A stretch of 64,000 bases of DNA from Paenibacillus terricola. Lineage in GTDB: Bacteria; Bacillota; Bacilli; Paenibacillales; Paenibacillaceae. The notes under the pieces are model-generated. The model searched no databases. It saw only the letters and a program-made list of their open reading frames with translations, and had not been told where the DNA came from. Positions 53,850-62,403 of the stretch are shown here, piece by piece (within the stretch, counting starts at the first letter, position 1; each line of letters begins with the position of its first letter). The stretch is from positions 972,066-1,036,065 of the forward strand of contig NZ_JACXZA010000002.1 in the NCBI RefSeq assembly GCF_014779765.1, given 5' to 3'. The translations under genes and the position numbers were made by a program.

Positions 53850-54177
53850 GTATTGACAATATGATGGTTGGTAATCTTAGGATTACGTAAGAAGTTCGTT
53901 CGCATGCCTACTCTTCTCAGATCCTTTGCTTTCGATCCCAAGCAGCTGCAGTTGACTGCCTAGCATTGTTCTGATGCCATTCGATTTATCTAATAAAGTT
54001 AAATAAAGTAACAAAAAATTTGCATTGTTGAGCGTTTCCAACGTTTTAGCGACCATCTTGATTATTAGCCCCTTGTAGATGTTATTGTTTGTTGTTGCGG
54101 TTTGTTTCAACAGCTTCATTATCGCAGCTAATTTTAAACTCAGTTAAAACCATTCACGACCATCCTCAATTACACGG
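53850..54177. other. intergenic stretch without a supported gene
   Basis: About 330 bp, AT-rich in the middle. A 78-codon frame on the minus strand (54119-53883) lacks a ribosome site and has a low-complexity composition, so I do not call it. No promoter or repeat stands out. Confidence 0.5.
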
Positions 54178-54213
54178 CAAAGAGCAGTCCACATCGAATG
54201 TGGACTGCTCTGC
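54178..54213 (-). terminator. terminator hairpin after the S-layer DUF4353 gene
   Basis: Minus strand AGAGCAGTCCACAT-TCG-ATGTGGACTGCTCT followed by TTGCCG; very strong stem, short T-tract. Confidence 0.7.
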
Positions 54214-54244
54214 AGTTTACGGTTGTTCCTCAATAACCGTTTAC

Positions 54245-56488
54245 CTATTTAACCAGAGATGCAAGAATGACTGCCAATTCTTTTCTCGTTAGCGCATGAG
54301 CTTCGCTCTCATTGCTTGCACTGCTATAAGTAATGCCTGTGAATGCAGCATATCGAGTCAGAATCAAATCCATTTGTTTCGATGTAATGCTCGAATTCGG
54401 CAGGAAATGTCCGGCCCCATCACCCAACACAATCGCGTTCGTAGACGCCCATCCGACGTATCCGCTGTACCAGCTGCCCTGCTTCACATCCTGGAATGTT
54501 GAAGTATCTGCTTGATCAACACCGAGCAAGCGTCCAAGGGCTGTAACGGCTGCTGCACGTGTAACGCTTGCTGAAGGGGAAAAAGTCGTACTGCTCGTGC
54601 CAGTCAGAATACCTTTGTCATACAACGTCTTCACGGCCGCATAGGCACTGTCAGTTGGATTGATATCCGTGAACGGCAATCCGCCAATCGTAAAGGAATA
54701 TTGCGATGTACCTGTATATTCCGCATTATCAGACACGACTGCAACCGTAAGCTGGTACGTACCATCTTCCGTTGGGAGCGTCAACGCATCAATGCCTTCC
54801 GATAAGCGAATCGAAGACGAGAAGCTCTCCGATGGAACATCCGTAATGGTAAGCTGAATATCTTCGGATGGAACATCGGCACTAGCTGTTATTTTATTCA
54901 GCACAAGCTTCCCGTCTGATGCAACATTCTTAACGCCGCTCCCATCATTCACGCTGAAGGTAACGCGTTTCTTACCGGAAGCTTCAGTAGAAGCCGAAAT
55001 TCCTGAGAAGCTGTGGACCGTATTCGTAATCGTGAACGCTGTAGAGCCTTCTGCGTTAGCTTGATCTCCTGTTGATGGTTGCGGATTGAAGCCGCCTGTG
55101 CCATTCGATGAGCCATCGCCTGTCGGAGGTGTTTCGCCCGTTGGCAGCGTTCCGTTGTTTGTACGATCCGGAGGTGTGAAATTACCGTCCCCCGGAGCAG
55201 CGACATCTCCTCTGCCGCCAGGTCCCATACCGCCGAAACCGCCGCCTCCCATCATGCCGAAGCTGTTTCCTGTATATTGCTGTTCAACACCATCGATAAA
55301 CACATGGTATTCCTTATTCTTGGCAAGTTCAGATGATGAGAAGGTAACACTTTGGAACGCTTTCTCTGCCGTGTGGTTTAGCAGCTCGTTGCCTTCGGCA
55401 TTCTTCAGCGTGATCACGCTGCCGGCTTTCTGCGTGGAAGCGAATGCGAGCTCAATAAAGGTCTGCTTCGAATTCGTACCTGTAGCATCGTTGCGAGTAC
55501 CAAGGGCAACGACGGTCCCGCCATTAATCGCGATGTCACTATCGGCATCGATGCCCCCGTCTGGACTGCGATCGTTCGCCATTGTGACGATGGAGCCGCC
55601 GTTGATCGTCAAGTAACCATTAGAATCGATGCCATCGCCTTCTGCACCTAAACCGGCATTCACATGAAGATAACCGCCGTTGATCGTCGTAACCGAGATT
55701 CCGTCTTCGTTCGTATTAATACCATCATCCTGTGACTCAATGTAGATCTGGCCGCCATTGATGGTCAGATGCAGTTCAGAGTCTAGACCTTCATTCTCAC
55801 CTGTAATATGCAGCTCGCCTGTCCCTTTCGTCTGACCGGAAATATTCATCGACATGCGGGAGTAGAACGCGCCATCGTACTTATGAAGCTTCTTAGTCGT
55901 ACCTTCCTTATAGATACGAGCGACATAAGAGCCATTCACTTCATTCACGGAGCCATCGGCAAGCACAACCTGTGCTCCTGCATTCGTCAGATCGGTAATA
56001 CCTTTCGTATCTTGATCATCGCTGTATGGATCATACACATTGTAGAAAATAACCGCAGGAGCGACAGTTGACGTAATATCAACGCCATCCATAATTAGCG
56101 TTACTTTCGCTGTAGGATCAGTCTCTGCTTCTTTACCTAGGTCGACAGCGATTTGTCCAGCAGACAGCGTACCGGATAGACGATATGTACCTGGCTCCGT
56201 TATCGTAACAACCGTATGCTTGTCCGCTTCACTGCTCTCATGTGCGTCAGCCGCGGTTCCTTCCCCATAAGATGAGTCATGTCCAGCTTCATAATAAACA
56301 ATATCTGCACCGGTATAGACGGCAGCTGTAGAGGACGTCGAAGCAGCCTGACCATCTACTGTTACCCCATTATCGGATAATGATATGCTCGTTACGTCAC
56401 CAGTAGCATCAGCTGCTGCAGCTATATAAGCCGTGGATGAGAGTGTGAGCGCTAGCGCAAGTGTGGTTGAAGTTAATTGCTTAATCAT
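54245..56488 (-). CDS. surface carbohydrate-binding protein (DUF4353, Cthe_2159-like) with S-layer homology domains
   Basis: A 747-residue secreted protein. After a signal peptide (ending near AYIAAA) comes a right-handed beta-helix of the Cthe_2159 type, seen as repeated short strands with NGG turns: LTINGGQIYIESQDDGINTN, TTINGGYLHVNAGLGAEGDG, LTINGGSIVTMANDRSPDGG, DIAINGGTVVALGTRND. A Gly/Pro-rich linker (FGMMGGGGFGGMGPGGRG) leads to an Ig-like region and then SLH motifs (FTDINPTDSAYAAVKTLYDKGILTGTSSTTFSPSASVTRAAA onward; first block starts at about residue 610) that anchor it to cell-wall polymer. The Clostridium thermocellum prototype binds acidic polysaccharide. The promoter carries the direct repeat at 56540-56557. 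Confidence 0.88.
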   Translation of the reverse strand: MIKQLTSTTLALALTLSSTAYIAAAADATGDVTSISLSDNGVTVDGQAASTSSTAAVYTGADIVYYEAGHDSSYGEGTAADAHESSEADKHTVVTITEPGTYRLSGTLSAGQIAVDLGKEAETDPTAKVTLIMDGVDITSTVAPAVIFYNVYDPYSDDQDTKGITDLTNAGAQVVLADGSVNEVNGSYVARIYKEGTTKKLHKYDGAFYSRMSMNISGQTKGTGELHITGENEGLDSELHLTINGGQIYIESQDDGINTNEDGISVTTINGGYLHVNAGLGAEGDGIDSNGYLTINGGSIVTMANDRSPDGGIDADSDIAINGGTVVALGTRNDATGTNSKQTFIELAFASTQKAGSVITLKNAEGNELLNHTAEKAFQSVTFSSSELAKNKEYHVFIDGVEQQYTGNSFGMMGGGGFGGMGPGGRGDVAAPGDGNFTPPDRTNNGTLPTGETPPTGDGSSNGTGGFNPQPSTGDQANAEGSTAFTITNTVHSFSGISASTEASGKKRVTFSVNDGSGVKNVASDGKLVLNKITASADVPSEDIQLTITDVPSESFSSSIRLSEGIDALTLPTEDGTYQLTVAVVSDNAEYTGTSQYSFTIGGLPFTDINPTDSAYAAVKTLYDKGILTGTSSTTFSPSASVTRAAAVTALGRLLGVDQADTSTFQDVKQGSWYSGYVGWASTNAIVLGDGAGHFLPNSSITSKQMDLILTRYAAFTGITYSSASNESEAHALTRKELAVILASLVK

Positions 56489-56539
56489 AAACTTAGGACA
56501 CTTCCTTTCGGATTTGATGTCCCAAGTGTAAATGCGTTT

Positions 56540-56557
56540 ACTTAAACGAAACTTAAA
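56540..56557 (-). promoter_or_regulatory. direct-repeat operator, copy 1 (OmpR/PhoB-type)
   Basis: Minus strand TTTAAGT-TTCG-TTTAAGT, two 7-bp copies with an 11-bp period. Nine nt further downstream is a -10-like TACACT. The element is 52 nt upstream of the ATG. The same layout occurs at 61211-61228 in front of the other DUF4353 gene. Confidence 0.65.
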
Positions 56558-56590
56558 TATTTGTAAAGACCGCTATTCGGCGTAAAATAC

Positions 56591-56641
56591 GAAAGACTCC
56601 TAACATCCATGTCATTCAACATGAGGAGTAGGAGTCTTTAT
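56591..56641 (-). terminator. intrinsic terminator after the GH115 gene
   Basis: Minus strand AAAGACTCCTA...TAGGAGTCTTT followed by CGTATTTTACG, about 110 nt past the GH115 stop. Confidence 0.75.
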
Positions 56642-56749
56642 CACATAGGTGTTTATTAACGACAATCCACTGCGAATTCGATTACTAGCTTTCTGTAATA
56701 TAGCTCTGGTCTGAATTAGTGTCAGTATGGCTACACGGCATATCAGTCA

Positions 56750-59647
56750 TTAACTTTTCCCGACATAATACGATTCCGTTGGTCCCAAGTAGCTCGCAGC
56801 AGGCTTCTTGCCTACCGGATAGATTACAAGCTTCTCGAGTACGAAGCCAGGACTTACCGCATAAATCCGAAGCTGATTTCGTCCTTCCTGGCAGACGATC
56901 TGGCTTATGTGGCGTCGAATATTGTCCAGCACGCCAGTAGCCCAATCCCGATTGTATTCGCTCACCTGTTGTCCCCTGACAATCGTGTTCCACACTTGAA
57001 TTTCGCCTTCGTTCGCTTGAATGCCATAGTGCAGCGTATTGTCTGTCGTTACCGGATTCGAAGGCTGCATATACAACTTGACCTCATAATCGCCAGCTTC
57101 TTGCACAACGAATTGGTATTCCAGATAAGGGGCATCTTCGCCCGCTGTGAAATATCGCGTAGTCGGGAACACCTTCATCGCGGATAATGTTCTGCCATAC
57201 TCCTCGATGAGCTGGAAGCCGGCCGAGTCTTCCTCATACTGTCCCGCATCTTGCTTGATGCAATAGTGCTCAGCCTCGATAGATATATATCCTTCTGTAT
57301 CGACGAAAATTCCATCCGGTAAGCCGCTCAGATCTGGCAGTTGGGCATCCACGATAATCGTGCAGACGCCGCTAGGAAGCTTTACCTCGATCTCCGCTGC
57401 CGATTCGTCATTCATGGCATTCCGGTCGAGCCGAACCGTTATCGTCTCCGATGTTGTATGGATGCCGTCTAATTTTCCCGCATAACTTGAGCATGTCACC
57501 CATGACGATTCACAAGTAATTTCGTATGAAGCATCCTGATCGCTGAGACTATAGATCGTGAAGGTTGCCTCCGTTGCATCCGGGCGCTTGAAATCTCTCA
57601 TATAAAGCTTGTTCAGATGCCAGCCGCTGCCCTCGGATTGCAAGGTACTGCCGTCCAAGGACACACTTAATCTTGGCTTTCGGGCAGGAATGACCTGCAT
57701 CAGAATCGGATAACGGCATTCGTCTTCATTCCACTTGGTGAAGCCAATATGCTCGGACAAGCCCATGCCATACCACCGCGCTCCATCAATTGCATGGAAT
57801 TCATCCACGAGTTCCTCATCCCTCTGCATGCAAGCACGGATTTGCTCAGCCAATTGGTTCGCTTCCATCCGATTCAGCCTAGCCGCGTAATGATTCTTAC
57901 CTGCCAACAGATGCATTCGCTGCAAATTCAAATTTCCCATCGCCGGATAATAGACTAAGGAGAAGAAAGCTGGCATTGCCTCTTCGTTCATCTTCGCATG
58001 CAGCGCATTGGCTTCAGCCATAAGCTTATCAATCTCAGACAACAATCTGTCTGTCTCCTGATAATGGACCGGATGGTAGACGTCCGCGTTCATCGCCTCG
58101 GCTTTGCGATTATGCGTAATCCGCGTATACCCGTCAATAATTCGATGAATGGCCTTCAGTTCTTCTAAATCGCAGAATGCACCGAATTGCTGCTCGATCC
58201 ACACACGGGTATAGTCATGAGTCTTATTGATTGCATCCGTTCCCCAACGGTCAAAGTCGTACGCCAGATCCAGGAAATACGCGAGCGGAAACTCTTGCGT
58301 GGCGATATCGCCTACATTGACGACCCACAGCTCGCGGACGCCAAAATCATAGGCCATGCTCATCTGCTCCCACACCTTCGGCAGATAGCTGCTATTGATC
58401 CATTCATAGGAGATCGGGCCGCCATGGTAATCGAAATGATAATACATGCCATATCCGCCGGGATGTGAGCGCATAGCTTCCGTCGGCAGCGTTCGAAGAT
58501 TGCCGAAGTTGTCATCGCAGAGCATCAGGATAACATCCTCCAGCTCTTTCGATCCGATCAGGCCCGGCGTCTGCTCATCTCCATAGAAGAACGGCTCTAC
58601 CTCTTTGTACAGCGCCAGCATTCGCGGCACTTGATCCAGGTTCGGGTTCACATGCTCTTTGATCAAATGATTCTGGGTCCGCAGCACGTCTCGCAGCAGT
58701 TCGATATTATCGGCAAAAGTAGCTTCCTTCCCCATGATCGCAGTATCGGCTTCGCCACGCATCCCGACTGTAATGACGTTATCGAACTTACCGCTCCGCT
58801 TCAGACCGTCTGCCCAGAACCTGGTGATCCCTTCTTCATTCGTTCTGAAGTTCCACGCATCGCCATAGATCGAATCCTTGCCTCTTACATATTTATACTC
58901 TTCGCCTTGGCGCAAGCACGGCTCATGATGGGAAGCCCCAACCACTACACCGTACTCGTCCGCTAGCTCCGCATTGGCAAGACCCGGTCCGTCATCGTAA
59001 AATCGTGCCGACCACATGGCTGGCCAAATATAGTTGCCCTTCAGGCGCAGCAGCAATTCGAACACATGATCATACGCCTCCGCATTAAACCCGCCGAAAC
59101 GCTTATGTACCCAAGTGCCGAATGCCGGCCATTCATCATTAATGAAGAATCCTCTATAGCGCACCGACGGCTCTTTGGAAACATATTTGTATCCATTGTC
59201 CAGCGACCATTCTTCTAGACGCTTAGGCGGCACATTACTCCAATTCACATAGGGTGATACGCCAAGCATTTCAGACAGACGGAATAAGCCATATATCGTC
59301 CCCCGCTTATCACTGCCAGCAATGACGAGCGCACGATCCACTCCATTACCCGGAGCTTCTACAACTTGTAATAAATAAACCTCATTCTTCCCGCGAAGTT
59401 CGTGGATATCAATCTTGCCACTTTCGGACAGGCTGTCCAAGATTGGGCTTTTGTCGATTGTTCCATAGATGACCGCACAGGAAGCTAATTGACTCCATTC
59501 GTCTGTTGATGTAGGTCGAACGCCAAAGACCAGATCTATATCTTTCTTGATCTTCTCTGCAATGCTGCGAACACCAGCGTACGCTTCCTTTTCCTCAAAA
59601 ATGAATATGCTTTCATTAATTACATTCTGATTTATTGTAAAATTCAT
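56750..59647 (-). CDS. glycoside hydrolase family 115, xylan alpha-1,2-glucuronidase
   Basis: A 965-residue enzyme, intracellular (no signal peptide), with GGAGAAC upstream of the ATG. The N-terminal domain reads GSDKRGTIYGLFRLSEMLGV, followed by SVRYRGFFINDEWPAFGTWV, RLKGNYIWPAMWSARFYDDG, GVVVGASHHEPCLRQGEE and VITVGMRGEADTAIMG, all of which are GH115 core sequences; the C-terminal beta-sandwich (YISIEAEHYCIKQDAGQY) is typical too. It removes (4-O-methyl)glucuronic acid side groups from xylan or xylo-oligosaccharides. It lies between two DUF4353 genes on the same strand but with its own terminator. Confidence 0.92.
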   Translation of the reverse strand: MNFTINQNVINESIFIFEEKEAYAGVRSIAEKIKKDIDLVFGVRPTSTDEWSQLASCAVIYGTIDKSPILDSLSESGKIDIHELRGKNEVYLLQVVEAPGNGVDRALVIAGSDKRGTIYGLFRLSEMLGVSPYVNWSNVPPKRLEEWSLDNGYKYVSKEPSVRYRGFFINDEWPAFGTWVHKRFGGFNAEAYDHVFELLLRLKGNYIWPAMWSARFYDDGPGLANAELADEYGVVVGASHHEPCLRQGEEYKYVRGKDSIYGDAWNFRTNEEGITRFWADGLKRSGKFDNVITVGMRGEADTAIMGKEATFADNIELLRDVLRTQNHLIKEHVNPNLDQVPRMLALYKEVEPFFYGDEQTPGLIGSKELEDVILMLCDDNFGNLRTLPTEAMRSHPGGYGMYYHFDYHGGPISYEWINSSYLPKVWEQMSMAYDFGVRELWVVNVGDIATQEFPLAYFLDLAYDFDRWGTDAINKTHDYTRVWIEQQFGAFCDLEELKAIHRIIDGYTRITHNRKAEAMNADVYHPVHYQETDRLLSEIDKLMAEANALHAKMNEEAMPAFFSLVYYPAMGNLNLQRMHLLAGKNHYAARLNRMEANQLAEQIRACMQRDEELVDEFHAIDGARWYGMGLSEHIGFTKWNEDECRYPILMQVIPARKPRLSVSLDGSTLQSEGSGWHLNKLYMRDFKRPDATEATFTIYSLSDQDASYEITCESSWVTCSSYAGKLDGIHTTSETITVRLDRNAMNDESAAEIEVKLPSGVCTIIVDAQLPDLSGLPDGIFVDTEGYISIEAEHYCIKQDAGQYEEDSAGFQLIEEYGRTLSAMKVFPTTRYFTAGEDAPYLEYQFVVQEAGDYEVKLYMQPSNPVTTDNTLHYGIQANEGEIQVWNTIVRGQQVSEYNRDWATGVLDNIRRHISQIVCQEGRNQLRIYAVSPGFVLEKLVIYPVGKKPAASYLGPTESYYVGKS

Positions 59648-59822
59648 TATTGTTCTCCTTGTATTCAGTTGGGCGGTTTATTCCGCGTATTTATTCCTAA
59701 TTATACAATCAATTGCGTCATTTTCATTTGTGATAATTAAACATTTATATCGATAAATTAAAGAAGATTGATTTGGATTTATTGGTCGGCAATTGGAAAT
59801 AACAAGATTATCTTTATTGGAA

Positions 59823-59862
59823 ATAACAAAACGGCTGCCCTGCTTAAGGAAGGGCAACCGCT
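59823..59862 (-). terminator. intrinsic terminator after the DUF4353 lipoprotein gene
   Basis: Minus strand AGCGGTTGCCCTTCCTTAAG closes with CAGGGCAGCCGT, followed by TTTGTTATTT. A short direct repeat ATTGGAAATAACAA occurs at 59792-59805 and again at about 59816-59829. Confidence 0.8.
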
Positions 59863-59879
59863 TCTATTATTTACGACTG

Positions 59880-61121
59880 TTATCGCATGCCTCTGCCGCC
59901 ACCGGCACCACCGCGTCCTCCGCCGCCTCCGCGCGACACGGTAATTTCCGTGATTTTCTCGCCATTGACCGTAACGTCGCCGCCATTAAGCTGCGCAGTA
60001 CCATCCGCATCGAAGGCCGAAGCTCCCTGCACCGTAATGGTGCCTCCATTAATATAGATATCGCCGTTGGCATCGAATGCATCCGTATCGCCGCTTGCCA
60101 TGTTCACATCAATCGTACCGCCATTGACTTCAATCACGACATTGGAATCCACCTTCTGCGAGGCATTAATGCCATCATCCTGTGCGTTTATCGTAATCTT
60201 GCCATCATTGATCTTGATATAGTTGCCTTCGATGCCTTCTTGGCATGTCTCGATGTTAATGGTGCCTCCATCAATTTGAACGATGCTGTTGCCGCGAATG
60301 CCATCATCGGCAGCGTTAATATTCAATGATCCGCCATCCATATAGATATACCCGAGGGAAGCATCTTCTTCGTTCTCGCTATGCAGCGCATCCTTGCCGG
60401 AATCGATTGTGATCGTTCCATCGTGAATACGAATGGAGTCGTTGGCTTCCAATGAATCTGCAGCGGACTGGATGCTGTATTCCCCTCCAGTGATTATGAG
60501 ATCATCCTTCGACGAAATCCCGTTTCCTTGACTAGACACGATGTCCAAGCTTCCGGTTCCGTTCATGGTCAGATCGGCTCTTGAGAAAATTACCGCATCC
60601 AGATTGGTCTCACCATCTGCCGTGTAAGTACCGGTTACCTGCATATCGTTCTCGCTGTCTGTAGAGGTCACGAACACTTTATCCGCTTCCTTCACATAGA
60701 TGGCAGGCGAATCATCATTCATAATGCTTACGCCATCTAGAACGATTTGAACCTTCGCATCCTCAGGTGCATCAACCACTACCGTTGCATTCTGCGCCTC
60801 GCCGCTTAAGACGTAGACACCCTCTTGATCCAACGTGATATCTTGACCGCTTGTTAGCTTAATCTGCTTAGCAGCTGTTAAATCCGCCGTCTGCTCCAGA
60901 TCACGATCGCTGAACATATCCGTTGTATCAAGAGCAGAAGTTTCCGTTGGTGCTGCTGTTGTTGCCGGCGTTTCGCTGGTTGATGCAGCAGATTGTGTTG
61001 TTGCAACAGAAGTTGTCTCACCGCCGCTGTTAACTTCTGTCTTCGAGCACCCCGCAACAGCTACCGCAACCAAAGCGGCCAATGTAAGCGCGCTTAGTTT
61101 TATTATCTTATTGGATTTCAT
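59880..61121 (-). CDS. carbohydrate-binding DUF4353 (Cthe_2159-like) lipoprotein
   Basis: A 413-residue lipoprotein from ATG 61121 (AAGGAG, 9 nt upstream). Signal peptide with lipobox VAVAGC; then a Thr/Ser-rich linker and a beta-helix of NGG/DGG turns: AQNATVVVDAPEDAKVQIVL, ADLTMNGTGSLDIVSSQGNG, YIYMDGGSLNINAADDGIRG, VQIDGGTINIETCQEGIEGN, IEVNGGTIDVNMASGDTDAF and so on, about ten rungs. The C-terminus is a Gly/Arg tail, VSRGGGGGRGGAGGGRGMR. It shares its fold and a similar Gly-rich feature with the S-layer protein at 54245-56488. Probable role: membrane-anchored binding of an acidic polysaccharide. Its promoter carries the direct repeat at 61211-61228. Confidence 0.85.
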   Translation of the reverse strand: MKSNKIIKLSALTLAALVAVAVAGCSKTEVNSGGETTSVATTQSAASTSETPATTAAPTETSALDTTDMFSDRDLEQTADLTAAKQIKLTSGQDITLDQEGVYVLSGEAQNATVVVDAPEDAKVQIVLDGVSIMNDDSPAIYVKEADKVFVTSTDSENDMQVTGTYTADGETNLDAVIFSRADLTMNGTGSLDIVSSQGNGISSKDDLIITGGEYSIQSAADSLEANDSIRIHDGTITIDSGKDALHSENEEDASLGYIYMDGGSLNINAADDGIRGNSIVQIDGGTINIETCQEGIEGNYIKINDGKITINAQDDGINASQKVDSNVVIEVNGGTIDVNMASGDTDAFDANGDIYINGGTITVQGASAFDADGTAQLNGGDVTVNGEKITEITVSRGGGGGRGGAGGGRGMR

Positions 61122-61210
61122 CAATCAACACTCCTTGTATATTCTTAGTGATTCATATGATCTTTACTGGGCTATCGCTTTGATGACTTGCTTCAATCCT
61201 AATAGAGCTC

Positions 61211-61228
61211 ACTTAAATCAAACTTAAA
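61211..61228 (-). promoter_or_regulatory. direct-repeat operator, copy 2 (OmpR/PhoB-type)
   Basis: Minus strand TTTAAGT-TTGA-TTTAAGT, followed after 9 nt by a -10-like TAGGAT; 90 nt upstream of the lipoprotein start. Same repeat, period and spacing as at 56540-56557. Confidence 0.65.
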
Positions 61229-61271
61229 TGAAAAGAGGAAAGATTCTATTGTGGAGTAAAATAAGCCAAAG

Positions 61272-61300
61272 CAAAAAAACCTCAGACCTGTTGTCTGAGG
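61272..61300 (-). terminator. intrinsic terminator after the WYL regulator gene
   Basis: Minus strand CCTCAGACAACAGGTCTGAGG followed by TTTTTTTGC. Confidence 0.85.
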
Positions 61301-61392
61301 GAAACACAATTCATTTTTCAAAATATATGTTTTTAGACTTTGAGTGCTACCTGAATAAAAACACTATAGTCGAAACGATACATTAATCTCTG

Positions 61393-62322
61393 TTACTCTT
61401 CCTTCAATCTGTATAGTCGTGTCATCTCCTTAATTCTTGTACAAAGTTCCGTCCTGATCGCAGTCGGCTCCTGCACTTCAACCAGCGGGCCATAGCTCAA
61501 TATATTCTGAATCGCTTTCTCTTCCGATGAAAAATACGCTTCGAGCGTCAAGGTACCGTCCGGATTGTTGATCGCTTGCTGGAAGCCGAATTCGTCTAAA
61601 ACTCGGCTTCGGGCAGCCGGTTGAAACAGCAGCATAGCCCTTACCTTGGAGAAATCCGCCCGCCCCATGAACTCGCGTTCGATATCGTGCAGCGTATAGT
61701 CCCTACGCTCGAATAATTCCTCAAGCTCCGTCATCCGAAGAATTCGGCTCAGACGGAATACGCGGAAAGCTCCTCTTGTTCGGCAATATCCGTAGAGATA
61801 CCACGTATATGCCTTGAGGAAGAGACCCATCGGTTCAATCGTTCGATCCGATTCATTCCCCTTGTTATCTAAGTAACACATATGAATCAAATGCCTATCT
61901 TTGATCACCCGTCGCAGCGGCCCAATCTTTGCCTTATCATTCGGATTGGGCTGAAAATCAAGATTGACATGATTATCTGGAACGCTGCTCGGTCGCTCGG
62001 GCATCATCGCTCCTATTCGTTCGAGAAGACCATCAAGATCCGAGCCGTCTGTAGCAGAACGTGCCCCGCGCAAAGCCGTCACGATGGCCGCGAAGTCGTC
62101 CAAAGATAGCAGTTGCTTATCGATTCGGTAGCCGGACATAATCTCGTAACCTCCATCAGAACCAGCGAAGGACACAATGGGGATGCCCGCGAGATTGATC
62201 GCTTCCATATCGCGATATATCGTACGGAGGGAAACCTCGAACCGCTGAGACAGCTCCGTTGCGCTGACACGTGTTTGATTGAGCAAAGCCATCGTTATCG
62301 CGAGCAAGCGGTCCAGTTTCAT
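61393..62322 (-). CDS. YafY-type HTH/WYL-domain transcriptional regulator
   Basis: A 309-residue regulator. Residues 1-60 hold an HTH_11 DNA-binding domain (RVSATELSQRFEVSLRTIYRD, MEAINLAGIPI), followed by the WYL core: DRHLIHMCYLDNKGNESDRT, then IEPMGLFLKAYTWYLYGYCRTRG and FRVFRLSRILRMTEL, and a C-terminal WCX domain. Such proteins sense small ligands or nucleic acid through WYL and often control the neighbouring gene; here the epoxide hydrolase gene lies about 80 nt upstream on the same strand and is the likely co-regulated partner. GGGGGG precedes the ATG. Confidence 0.9.
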   Translation of the reverse strand: MKLDRLLAITMALLNQTRVSATELSQRFEVSLRTIYRDMEAINLAGIPIVSFAGSDGGYEIMSGYRIDKQLLSLDDFAAIVTALRGARSATDGSDLDGLLERIGAMMPERPSSVPDNHVNLDFQPNPNDKAKIGPLRRVIKDRHLIHMCYLDNKGNESDRTIEPMGLFLKAYTWYLYGYCRTRGAFRVFRLSRILRMTELEELFERRDYTLHDIEREFMGRADFSKVRAMLLFQPAARSRVLDEFGFQQAINNPDGTLTLEAYFSSEEKAIQNILSYGPLVEVQEPTAIRTELCTRIKEMTRLYRLKEE

Positions 62323-62403
62323 TCCGGGGTCCCCCCTTAATTCATCCCTATCTTTCGATTCGACCAGTTTTTATCTTTCGCCGTACGTCCCCATAAACCC
62401 TTC

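Noticed and set aside
53883-54119. 78-codon frame on the minus strand between gntK and the S-layer protein gene
   Set aside because: No ribosome site, no recognisable family; treated as non-coding, although weak similarity to a degraded gene cannot be excluded.
59792-59829. Two copies of ATTGGAAATAACAA
   Set aside because: Only two copies, 24-25 bp apart, next to a terminator; not enough for a repeat array or operator.
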